Source: Deltaproteobacteria bacterium (GTDB taxonomy: Bacteria > Myxococcota_A > Polyangia > JAAYKL01). From it: a stretch of 50,644 nt of DNA. Within the stretch, counting starts at the first letter, position 1. Each line of letters opens with the position of its first letter. Where the stretch lies: NCBI GenBank assembly GCA_030595125.1, contig JAUVDV010000036.1, positions 1 through 50,644 on the forward strand, in the 5' to 3' direction. The notes beneath the pieces are model-generated. The model was not told where the DNA came from and did not search any database. It worked only from the letters and a program-made list of their open reading frames with translations. Below, piece after piece: positions 24,572 to 31,892 of the stretch. Both the position numbers and the translations under genes were made by a program.

Positions 24572-25735
24572 ATGAAGGCAATATTGAAACTGGCTGTGGT
24601 TGTCGTGTGTCTGGCCGCCTGCGGCGTTAGTGACAAGAAGATCACTCCCGACTCCGGGACCGACACGGACACCGATGCTGACACCGACACCGATACCGAC
24701 ACGGATACGACATCGTATTGGGATTGGCAGGAGTCGGATATCCCGAATGAGATCTATAACGCCCACGATGATTTTCTACTCTGGGCGGCGGACGTGGACG
24801 ATGTGGTGGTCTGTTCCGGCGATGACCAAGGCGGCCTCGCCGAGTTCAACGGCGCATCGTTCACCGTGTCGACTCTGCCTTCGGGAATCGGCGTATTCGG
24901 GTGCGAAGGTGTGTGGGGCAACGGCACGGATGTCTGGGCATGGGGATTTCTCGGATTCGACTATGACGAATTCCGCGTATTGCGGCGCGATGGGGCGGCC
25001 TGGGTCGAGGAGCCGGTGGAGGGTTTCGAGGACTGCGCCTCGGCGCCCGAGTACTGCCACATACAGGCGATGTTCGCGGACGGCGTCGGCGCGCCCCGCG
25101 CAACCGGTTGGTCCGACGCGGATTGGGACCCGCCCGTGGTGGGAGCGCGCGTCGTGTGGGAGCGACAGGTGGCGACTGAGTCGTGGACCGTCGATACGGG
25201 CGCCGTCTTTCCCGGTTTCGACACAATGGAATGGATGTGCAATATCGTCAGCGGCTCCGTTCCAGTGTGGGTCGGCGCTATGGACTCTGTATCGAAGGTT
25301 CTCGAAGTCGCCGCCGGGATAGTCGATCTGGGCTATCCGCAATCGGAGTGGATAAGGTGGTTGGACCGGGACGGCGCGGGCGGGCTCGTCGCAAGCACCG
25401 GTTTCGATCTGCTACGGTACGATGGCGTCACGTGGAACGTGGAGGCGAGCACTACGTGCGACCCCGGCCCGTTGAATACCTGCTGGAACATCGGGGCTGT
25501 GGACGCCGACGGGGCCGTGTACCTCGGCGACGGCCGAGGCGGCTTCGGCGATGGCGGGTCGGGCCAGTGGTGGCTGCACCGATGGGACGGGGAGAACCTC
25601 GCGGAGATCCTCGAGCCTTGCCCGGAGCCCAACCCGTCTTGCGGCATTACAGACGTAACCGTGGTTGGAAACCGCATCTACGCGGTCGGAAGACGCGACT
25701 ACACCGGAGTACTCCTCTGGGCCGATATTCCCTGA
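24572..25735 (+). CDS. Lipoprotein with Asp/Thr spacer and propeller-like repeats
   Basis: This is a 387-residue protein. The start at 24572 is supported by GGGGAGG at 24562-24568 and by the signal peptide that follows, ending LAAC (Cys17). A spacer of DT pairs occupies about residues 29-46. The remainder resembles the WGSS-type lipoprotein at 18864 in rhythm, with motifs such as EGVWGNGTDVWAWG, VLRRDGAAWVEE, LLRYDGVTWNVE and RIYAVGRRDYTG, so a divergent propeller is likely. Several Cys pairs could form disulfides. It is transcribed divergently from the sigma factor operon. No function can be assigned. Confidence 0.82.
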   Translation: MKAILKLAVVVVCLAACGVSDKKITPDSGTDTDTDADTDTDTDTDTTSYWDWQESDIPNEIYNAHDDFLLWAADVDDVVVCSGDDQGGLAEFNGASFTVSTLPSGIGVFGCEGVWGNGTDVWAWGFLGFDYDEFRVLRRDGAAWVEEPVEGFEDCASAPEYCHIQAMFADGVGAPRATGWSDADWDPPVVGARVVWERQVATESWTVDTGAVFPGFDTMEWMCNIVSGSVPVWVGAMDSVSKVLEVAAGIVDLGYPQSEWIRWLDRDGAGGLVASTGFDLLRYDGVTWNVEASTTCDPGPLNTCWNIGAVDADGAVYLGDGRGGFGDGGSGQWWLHRWDGENLAEILEPCPEPNPSCGITDVTVVGNRIYAVGRRDYTGVLLWADIP

Positions 25736-25748
25736 AAAAGTCTGTCAG

Positions 25749-25875
25749 AATGGTGCCAGTCACTTTTGCAATGAGTTCGAACCCAGTCTAAGACGGCGCA
25801 ACCATTGACGTTTACGCCCATTCCAAATGGTGCCAGTCACTTTTACAATGAGGTGCCAGTCACTTTCACAAGGAG
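25749..25875 (+). repeat. Three direct copies of repeat family D (AATGGTGCCAGTCACTTTT...)
   Basis: Copies at 25749-25775, 25826-25852 and 25852-25875 share GGTGCCAGTCACTTT followed by (T)(G/A)CAATGAG or CACAAGGAG. The last two are directly adjacent. Such short directed repeats are reminiscent of REP-type elements mobilised by Y1 transposases; no transposase gene is present here. Confidence 0.7.
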
Positions 25876-25908
25876 AAAAAACAGCCCGCAGGGCTTTCAG
25901 CGTCAAAT

Positions 25909-25937
25909 ATTTCTGGCCGCGGGATTTACTTCCGCGG
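25909..25937 (+). repeat. Palindromic repeat family A
   Basis: This 29-base element (ATTTCTGGCCGCGGGATT-TACTTCCGCGG) is identical to 47301-47329 and to the reverse complement of 47100-47128. The CCGCGG arms pair around GATTTACTT-like loop bases. It ends 7 bases before the stop of the SGNH hydrolase gene. Confidence 0.8.
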
Positions 25938-25944
25938 ACCAGGC

Positions 25945-27348
25945 TCACCGCTCGAATGTTTGATATCCATAGAGCAGCGATTCGGCCAGCCAGTTTCCGA
26001 TCTTCCTGGCGCCGTGTTCGGTGGGATGTATGAGGTCGCCGCCGCCGAGGCCTTTCCTGTACCACTTGCCCATGCTGCCCTTCCCCCCCATGGCGTTCCA
26101 GGTGTCGAAAAACGCGCACCCTTCTGCGAGGGACACTTCCCGCTGGGCCTTCGACAGTTTGCGCGGCATCTTCCAGGAATCGAACGTTCCGCCGGCGTTT
26201 TTCTTTGCCTGATCCAGAGGACCCACCACCAGGAAGGACGTATCCGGCAACGCGGCGCGCATGGTGCGAATGAGCTTTGCCAGGTGCACACGATACTCAC
26301 GCAAGACCAGGAACCTGTTGGCCCCCTCGTTGGCTCCGAACATCAAAACTACCAGGGAAGGATCCCTTCTTTGCAGTTCCCCCGCCCAGTGCTCCTCGTC
26401 GTACCGCCCGAGTACGGAGGCCCGGGCGCCGTTGATGGCCAGGCTGTCGTAAACGACTCCCCTCTCCCCGCTCTCCATCACCGCCCCGAAAAGACGCAAC
26501 ACTCCATCGTTATTGAACTCCACGCCGATCTTGCCCCGACCGCCGCGCACATCGACAGTCTTGTGAACTGTCCTCTTTTCCACCGCGTCAGTGGATATCG
26601 TCTCGATCTTCTCTCCATCCAGTGACAGATCGAAGCTGCCGCCGTGGGGCTGCTCCAGATACGAGATGTCAAAACCGGACACCCGACTGCCCTCGTCGAC
26701 GGTGCCCACCCATGTCTTTCCATGACTGCCCCGCTGCGCCTCGAAGGCAACTCCTCCGAGCCCGTAGAGCCCGTCGCTCACCGGATCCGAAGTCAGCACC
26801 CGGCTCCTCCACTTTCCCCGCGCGCCGTGTTCCACGTTCAGGTGCTTGTACCAGCGCCACGGCTTGCCCAGAAGGATGAAACCGTGCCCCCCGTCTCCGA
26901 ATCTGGTCTGCAGAATCTGTCGCACCCGCCCGGAGAGTTCATCGGTGGTGAGAATAGAGTCTCCGTAGTGAAGAACCCGGACCACATTCCTGGCTCCTCC
27001 CCCGGATTCGAGCTTGCGCAGCGCCCGATAGAGAGTCCCCATGGCCCCTGTCGGGTCTTCGATTTTCTGATGTGGATCGGCTATCTTCTCTAGTGACACG
27101 GACTTCACGTGGGATTCGTCTTCACTCTCCAGATTCACCGTGGAAACCAACGTCCCGGATCCCGCCAGTCCCGCCGGCCCCGCCGCGACAATCTCCACTT
27201 CGGCTCCGTCGCCTTGCGGAGTGTCCGACGCGAACAGAAAACAGTACACGCACAGGGCGACACCACCCATCGCGGCGAGACAAGCCACAGCCACAATTGT
27301 CTTTTTCGCAGGGCGCTCCTTCCCGCGCGATTTGATCGAAGATTTCAT
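25945..27348 (-). CDS. Membrane-anchored SGNH/GDSL-family hydrolase
   Basis: This is a 467-residue protein. A basic N-terminus and one transmembrane helix or uncleaved signal (about 17-39) are followed by a linker and a large SGNH fold. Block I is LHYGDSIL (Ser131), the later block reads MFGANEGAN (Asn) and block V is DLIHPTEHG (Asp438, His441), giving a complete Ser-His-Asp set. An inserted beta domain (about 210-300) separates blocks, as in O-acetyl-peptidoglycan or polysaccharide esterases. Substrate unknown; deacetylation of a cell-envelope glycan is the likely role. It diverges from the flavoprotein gene. Confidence 0.9.
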   Translation of the reverse strand: MKSSIKSRGKERPAKKTIVAVACLAAMGGVALCVYCFLFASDTPQGDGAEVEIVAAGPAGLAGSGTLVSTVNLESEDESHVKSVSLEKIADPHQKIEDPTGAMGTLYRALRKLESGGGARNVVRVLHYGDSILTTDELSGRVRQILQTRFGDGGHGFILLGKPWRWYKHLNVEHGARGKWRSRVLTSDPVSDGLYGLGGVAFEAQRGSHGKTWVGTVDEGSRVSGFDISYLEQPHGGSFDLSLDGEKIETISTDAVEKRTVHKTVDVRGGRGKIGVEFNNDGVLRLFGAVMESGERGVVYDSLAINGARASVLGRYDEEHWAGELQRRDPSLVVLMFGANEGANRFLVLREYRVHLAKLIRTMRAALPDTSFLVVGPLDQAKKNAGGTFDSWKMPRKLSKAQREVSLAEGCAFFDTWNAMGGKGSMGKWYRKGLGGGDLIHPTEHGARKIGNWLAESLLYGYQTFER

Positions 27349-27431
27349 TGAAAGGTCAAATACATCAATACCGCGCCCAGAGCGAGGCGGATCTCTCGAC
27401 AGGACACCGAAAAACCTCTAGATCCATCCCC

Positions 27432-29018
27432 ATGAGCTTCAGACTGCACAGCCTATCGGTTCCATACGACGGCCACATAATGGAGGATCTGAAACACAAA
27501 GTTCTGACCCGCCTCAAATGCAATGACGGCAATCTCCTCTCGTTCAAAGTGGTCAGGCGGTCGGTGGACGCACGCAAGGGCTCGGTAAGACTGGTCTTTT
27601 CGGTAGACGTGGAGTTACGTGACGAAAGCCGGGCCGACATTGCCGCCGCGATATCCGTGGAACCCCCAACACTACCAATCGTCGAACCCGGAAACGCCCC
27701 CATGCCCCGCAGACCCGTGGTGGTGGGCGCCGGGCCGGCAGGTCTCTTCGCTGGCCTCCTGCTCGCCCGCCACGGATATCGACCGCTGATACTCGACCGG
27801 GGAGGCACGGTTACGCAGCGTGTGACCGCCGTGAGTGATTTCATGACCAGTCGGGAGCCGGATCCCGACTGCAACAACCTGTTCGGAATTGGGGGCGCCG
27901 GCACCTTCTCGGACGGCAAGCTGAACACCTCCCTGAGCCATCCATGGACTGGCGAGGTCCTCCGCGTGCTCGAGGAGTGCGGCGCGCCGAAGGACATCCT
28001 CATCGACGCCAGGCCTCACGTGGGCACCGATCTCCTCGGAGCGACCGTCACGGGCCTTGTGAGGAGCATCGAGGCAGCGGGTGGGTCGATTCTGACCGGT
28101 GTCAGGATGACCGGGCTCAAAATCGTTCGCGGTCGCCTCGAGGGAATCGAGACCACGGACGGGCCGATCGCCACAACATGCCTGGTCCTGGCCATCGGAC
28201 ACTCGGCACGCGACACAATGCGAATGCTCCACTCCTCGGGAGTGACAATCGATCCCAAGCCGTTCCAGATGGGAATCCGCGTGGAGCACCCCCAGAAGTG
28301 GATCGATCGACGCCAATTCGGCAGAGCCGCCGGACACCCATCTCTGGGCGCGGCGGACTACAAACTCACGGCCCGTGTGGACGGTGTTCCGATCTTCTCC
28401 TTCTGCATGTGCCCCGGCGGGCAGACCATCCCCACCGTCAACGAGTCCGGGCACCTGTGCTTGAACGGCATGTCGGGCAGCGCGCGTGACTCGGCATTCG
28501 GGAGCAGCGGGATCGTCGTCACCCTGAAACCGGAAGTCTATGGAGGCACTAACCCATCGAAATGCATGGCCTTTGTCGAAACGGTGGAATCCGCATGTTT
28601 TGTCGCGGGAGGATCCGACTACTCCGTTCCGGCGCAGGGGCTCGTGGATTTCGCACGGGGTGTCCCCACAAAGGGAGACTTGCCACGAACCAGCTATCCA
28701 CTGGGAACTTTCCGATCCACGCTGGACCAAATCCTCCCCCAATTCGTGACCGATCCCATACGGACGGCGCTGGAACAATTCAATCGCAAACTCCCGGGAT
28801 ATCTCCACGTGGACGCTGTCGCGATGGCTCCCGAATCGAGAGCATCCTCCCCGCTGAGGATCACCCGAAATCGTGAGACCGGATGCTGCATCGACATCGA
28901 GGGAATCTACCCGGTCGGCGAGGGCGCCGGTTATGCTGGGGGCATAATGAGTTCTGCCCTGGATGGGATGAGCTCGGCGCGGTTCATCATCGGACGATAT
29001 CGTGCTCCGGGAGGCTAG
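27432..29018 (+). CDS. FAD-dependent oxidoreductase (COG2509-like)
   Basis: This is a 528-residue flavoprotein. ATG at 27432 is chosen because the family begins with a small alpha/beta N-terminal domain (RLHSLSVPYDGH...), here residues 1-85, with VRRSVDARKGSVRLVFSVDVEL. The FAD-binding Rossmann motif VVVGAGPAGLFAG lies at about residues 97-109, followed by GIGGAGTFSDGKLNT and the terminal GIYPVGEGAGYAGGIMSSALDG that closes over FAD. Family members are uncharacterised dehydrogenases found in bacteria and plants. No ribosome binding site is obvious. It is flanked downstream by a hairpin repeat. Confidence 0.92.
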   Translation: MSFRLHSLSVPYDGHIMEDLKHKVLTRLKCNDGNLLSFKVVRRSVDARKGSVRLVFSVDVELRDESRADIAAAISVEPPTLPIVEPGNAPMPRRPVVVGAGPAGLFAGLLLARHGYRPLILDRGGTVTQRVTAVSDFMTSREPDPDCNNLFGIGGAGTFSDGKLNTSLSHPWTGEVLRVLEECGAPKDILIDARPHVGTDLLGATVTGLVRSIEAAGGSILTGVRMTGLKIVRGRLEGIETTDGPIATTCLVLAIGHSARDTMRMLHSSGVTIDPKPFQMGIRVEHPQKWIDRRQFGRAAGHPSLGAADYKLTARVDGVPIFSFCMCPGGQTIPTVNESGHLCLNGMSGSARDSAFGSSGIVVTLKPEVYGGTNPSKCMAFVETVESACFVAGGSDYSVPAQGLVDFARGVPTKGDLPRTSYPLGTFRSTLDQILPQFVTDPIRTALEQFNRKLPGYLHVDAVAMAPESRASSPLRITRNRETGCCIDIEGIYPVGEGAGYAGGIMSSALDGMSSARFIIGRYRAPGG

Positions 29019-29024
29019 ATTTTG

Positions 29025-29074
29025 ACCCCATCCCGGCCTTCCCCTGCGTGGGGAAGGGGAAGTTGATGGAGGCC
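29025..29074 (+). repeat. Repeat family C, copy 1
   Basis: This element begins ACCCCATCCCGGCCTTCCCC and forms an 8-bp stem CCTTCCCC/GGGGAAGG. It ends in GGAGGCC. It immediately follows the flavoprotein stop, so may double as a terminator hairpin. Confidence 0.75.
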
Positions 29075-29165
29075 TCTTTTAGTATCTTTTACGATACCAT
29101 CACGCTCGTTCAGACCACACTCGAACAGCCGACTACTGAACACCTGAGGGGTATATTAACACGCA

Positions 29166-29184
29166 AATTCTATTGAATAGAATT
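29166..29184. other. AT-rich perfect palindrome
   Basis: AATTCTATT-G-AATAGAATT, a 9-bp inverted repeat in the middle of the intergenic region. It could be a protein-binding site or hairpin; nothing nearby identifies a partner. Confidence 0.35.
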
Positions 29185-29294
29185 GCACCAGCGAGATTTC
29201 GTCCTTTTTTTTTCACCTTTTCCGTCCTGGCTTTTCCGACCCATTGTTAATGTTGTTTTTCGGATTGGGGAGCCAAACGTAAAGCGAAGGATCA

Positions 29295-29346
29295 ACCCCA
29301 TCCCGGCCTTCCCCTGAGATAGGTGAAGGGGAAGATGATAGAGGCC
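29295..29346 (+). repeat. Repeat family C, copy 2
   Basis: Same start as copy 1 (ACCCCATCCCGGCCTTCCCC), with the loop replaced by TGAGATAGGT and the end GAGGCCAAC. It sits 14 bases beyond the end of the minus-strand operon. Confidence 0.75.
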
Positions 29347-29359
29347 AACTTTAAAGGGA

Positions 29360-30253
29360 TCAACCCCGCCAGATGACCCGGCGTTTGTTCCGTGGAGGAA
29401 CTCGATAGAACACTCCGTCGGGTTTGCCGACGGCTATCACGGCACCGACGGTGTACCCCCCTGGAATATCGAAACGTTCCCGCATCTTCCGGTCGCGTAT
29501 CAGCGCCGTCAGGGCATAGCCGTTGAAGCACGCTCCCAGGTCCATGGATTGCGCTGCCAGCAGAATTTCCATCGCCGCCAGATTGCACCCCGCGTTGGCC
29601 AGGTGTGGCAAGCCCGATGAAAAAAGCAGCATTACCGAGGAGGCGTTGTAGAAGAGACGATCATCCTCGCCGGCCAGTGTCCTGGTGAACATCTCGACAA
29701 TCGCCGGCATGCGAAGACGGTATGCGGCAACAGTCTTCCGCCCTACTTTCAGGCCGATGCCGAAACGTACAATGGGGTTGGCGAGTTGGCGCTGGAGCGC
29801 AAGATAATACCTGGAGGTTTCCACTGCGAGTTCTCGCACGGCGTCGCGCCCCTGAAAAACCATGAATCGAATGTTCTGGGAGTTTGTGGAGGTGGGAGCC
29901 CATCGGGCAATGTCGATCAGCTTGTCTACCTGACCCCTCGAAACGGACTCGTCCAGAAATCTCCTGCAACTTCGTCGCTCGATGAAGAGCTTTTTCACGT
30001 CCTCGCGGTCCAGTGACTCCGGGTTCTCGATCTCCACAAATTTCTCCGCCGGTAACTCCGAATGGGAAAGAGCGCTGTCCGCGCAGACTGCCACGCAGTG
30101 CCCGCAACCGATGCATCGACCCGGATTGCTCAGCTGGAGCTCATCGGCCTCCCACGACAGAATCCGTGAAGGACAGGACGCCTCACACGCCCCACAGCGA
30201 GTGCACCTGTCGGAATCAACTGTAATATCGATATCGCCGCTTTTGGAAAACAT
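29360..30253 (-). CDS. Ferredoxin-nitroreductase fusion protein
   Basis: This is a 297-residue protein. Residues 1-62 hold two [4Fe-4S] motifs (CTRCGACEASCP and CIGCGHCVAVC). A flavin-dependent nitroreductase domain (about 85-270) follows, with RRSCRRF at the start, the WAPTSTNSQN FMN-binding loop and the late GACFNGYA segment. Such fusions take electrons from the FeS domain to reduce an unknown substrate. It is the last gene of the 2-oxoacid/NADH operon, 17 bases after the zinc-ribbon gene, so it may share or regulate that electron pool. Confidence 0.92.
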   Translation of the reverse strand: MFSKSGDIDITVDSDRCTRCGACEASCPSRILSWEADELQLSNPGRCIGCGHCVAVCADSALSHSELPAEKFVEIENPESLDREDVKKLFIERRSCRRFLDESVSRGQVDKLIDIARWAPTSTNSQNIRFMVFQGRDAVRELAVETSRYYLALQRQLANPIVRFGIGLKVGRKTVAAYRLRMPAIVEMFTRTLAGEDDRLFYNASSVMLLFSSGLPHLANAGCNLAAMEILLAAQSMDLGACFNGYALTALIRDRKMRERFDIPGGYTVGAVIAVGKPDGVFYRVPPRNKRRVIWRG

Positions 30254-30270
30254 CCCTACTTCTCAAACGG

Positions 30271-30705
30271 TTACATCTGGATTTTCGTCTCGCCAACGTA
30301 CATGCGATCGAGTTGCTCGTCCAGATTCACGATTCGAAGGGAATGCTTCTGGCATCCGATCGTTGGACAGGCCTCCACCTGGCCGCCATCGGGCAGGTTT
30401 ACGGCGAACATTGGGATGTTGCACAGATTGCACTGCTCATCGATGGTCAGCGAAGCGTTGCACTCGGGGCAAAATACTTCGATGACATCTCCTTCATTCA
30501 ACGAAACGTCGCTCTCGTACTCGTGTTTCCCGTAGAACGGGTGGAGATACAGCATTCCCGAATGTCCACCGAGCCTGATCTTGACCGCAATGGCGCGTTC
30601 CCCATCGAATTTTTTGTCTTCGACCATGAGGGAATGCCCGGCGGGGCACGTACCGTTTCCCACCCTGATTCGTCCGACGAGTTTTTCAGGAATTTTTGCG
30701 GTCAT
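30271..30705 (-). CDS. Conserved zinc-ribbon protein of the 2-oxoacid oxidoreductase operon
   Basis: This is a 144-residue protein. ATG at 30705 shares its A with the TGA of the upstream ferredoxin gene (TGATG), giving tight coupling. Eight or nine cysteines form paired knuckles: CPAGH, CPEC, CNLC and CPTIGCQKH. The centre (GERAIAVKIRLGGHSGMLYLHPFYGKHEYE) is beta-rich. The family is not one I can name. Its position suggests a chaperone, assembly factor or small subunit for the neighbouring iron-sulfur complex; this is inference. Confidence 0.8.
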   Translation of the reverse strand: MTAKIPEKLVGRIRVGNGTCPAGHSLMVEDKKFDGERAIAVKIRLGGHSGMLYLHPFYGKHEYESDVSLNEGDVIEVFCPECNASLTIDEQCNLCNIPMFAVNLPDGGQVEACPTIGCQKHSLRIVNLDEQLDRMYVGETKIQM

Positions 30706-31106
30706 CACTTCATCTCCAGTGCGCCGTGTGGGCAGAATTTCACGCATGTGGGATCCCCTCCGCAGAGATCGCACTTGACGGGAACCCCCTCGTTCAGTTC
30801 GAAATGCATGTGCCCGAAGGGACAAGCCGGCTCACAAAGGCCGCAACCGACGCACCTCTCTTCGTCTACTTCTATTGCGCCGGTGAGCTCGTTGCGAACC
30901 AGGGCTTCGGTCGGGCATACCTTGACGCACGCCGCCTCCACACACTGAAGACAGGTCATCTGCATGTACCGCTCGTCACCTACCTTGTAGATGTTGATGC
31001 GTGAACGAGCAAACACGCCTTCGGTGCCCTTGATCATCGAGCACGCCAGCTCACAGGTTCGACAACCGGTGCAGTTTCTCGGAATGACTACAAATGTCTT
31101 TTGCAT
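30705..31106 (-). CDS. Polyferredoxin-type electron transfer subunit, four [4Fe-4S] motifs
   Basis: This is a 133-residue protein. ATG at 31106 is chosen over a longer frame because the canonical N-terminus QKTFVVIPRNCTGCRTCELAC follows directly. The cysteine motifs (CTGCRTCELAC, CLQCVEAACVKVCP, CVGCGLCEPACP, CDLCGGDPTCVKFCP) match the DMSO reductase FeS-subunit/HycB/CooF class, which carries four [4Fe-4S] clusters. There is no twin-Arg or signal sequence, so it is cytoplasmic. It would wire electrons between the oxidoreductase and NADH modules of the same operon. Confidence 0.93.
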   Translation of the reverse strand: MQKTFVVIPRNCTGCRTCELACSMIKGTEGVFARSRINIYKVGDERYMQMTCLQCVEAACVKVCPTEALVRNELTGAIEVDEERCVGCGLCEPACPFGHMHFELNEGVPVKCDLCGGDPTCVKFCPHGALEMK

Positions 31107-31126
31107 TCTCTTGATATCCCCTTGCC

Positions 31127-31879
31127 TCAAGACCCTACCTTGTCGAAATGGGAAGCGAGTTTCTTCTTCTTGCACGCAGAACAGGTCGTGTAGTAGTCGG
31201 CCGGCAGATCGCGGTTTGCGATAGCGTAATCGCGATATTCTTCTGTCAGCACGGGCTCGCCGCAACCTTCGCAGGCCACGAAGTTGAATTTCTTGTCCCA
31301 GATTTCCCGTGTGGTCCGGGTGTCATTCACCTCGATGTGGCCGGTCGGACAAATGGCCGCGCAAGCGCCGCAGCCGATACAGTTTTCAGGGTTCTCGAAG
31401 AATGGCGGCGCGATCTTCTTGTCGTGACCCCTGCCGACGGTTCCGATGGCGTTACAACCCATCCTCTCGCAAGCGCGAACGCACAGGGAGCACATGATGC
31501 ACTTGGAGCCGTCGTCAATCTGCTCGTACCGAACAGAGATTTCGCCGTTCTCCTCGGCCATCCAGCGGATCACATCCGAAGTTGGACAACGGGCCATCAG
31601 GAGGTCGAGTGTCGTCCCGCGCGAACGCCTGACCGCCTCGCTGGAGGTGCTGATCACGAGCCCTTCTTCCACAGGGTAGAGACACGCCGTGACCAGGTTT
31701 CTCCAACCTCCCCAGTCCTTGTGCGTGATTTCGACCATGCAAACCCGGCACGCGCCCACATCGTCGAGAGCCTCGTGATGGCACAAAGTCGGAATGTAGA
31801 TCTCGTTGCGATTTGCAACCTCGAGGATGCTCTCCCCGTCTTTTGCGCTGATTTTTTTTCCGTCAATGTAGATGTACAT
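31127..31879 (-). CDS. NuoG/HydA N-terminal-like [2Fe-2S]/[4Fe-4S] subunit
   Basis: This is a 250-residue protein starting at 31879. The N-terminal [2Fe-2S] domain has Cys33, Cys44, Cys47 and Cys66 (pattern Cx10Cx2Cx18C). The His/Cys-ligated cluster region of NuoG is reduced to RCPTSDVIRW and lacks ligands. A two-cluster ferredoxin domain follows (CIMCSLCVRAC and CIGCGACAAICP), then a C-terminal pair CEGC...CSAC that may bind zinc or another cluster. No H-cluster or molybdopterin domain is present, so it is neither a full hydrogenase nor a formate dehydrogenase. It lies 13 bases after the NuoF-like gene and probably completes a NuoEFG/HydABC-type electron-transfer module. Confidence 0.92.
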   Translation of the reverse strand: MYIYIDGKKISAKDGESILEVANRNEIYIPTLCHHEALDDVGACRVCMVEITHKDWGGWRNLVTACLYPVEEGLVISTSSEAVRRSRGTTLDLLMARCPTSDVIRWMAEENGEISVRYEQIDDGSKCIMCSLCVRACERMGCNAIGTVGRGHDKKIAPPFFENPENCIGCGACAAICPTGHIEVNDTRTTREIWDKKFNFVACEGCGEPVLTEEYRDYAIANRDLPADYYTTCSACKKKKLASHFDKVGS

Positions 31880-31892
31880 AATCGCCCTTACC

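Larger units (their letters stand above)
29019..29359. other. Intergenic region carrying two copies of repeat family C
   Basis: This 341-base stretch lies between convergent genes and has no visible gene. It holds repeat copies at 29025-29074 and 29295-29346, a small stem GTATC-N6-GATAC (29082-29097), a 19-base palindrome (29166-29184) and a run of T (about 29202-29210) that could terminate transcription. Confidence 0.7.

Noticed and set aside
25749-25875. CRISPR array made of the GGTGCCAGTCACTTT repeats
   Set aside because: Spacers are of unequal length or absent, repeats are imperfect, and no cas gene is nearby.
29166-29184. Site-specific recombination core (att or dif-like) at the AT palindrome
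   Set aside because: No integrase or flanking direct repeats accompany it, and it does not resemble known XerCD sites.
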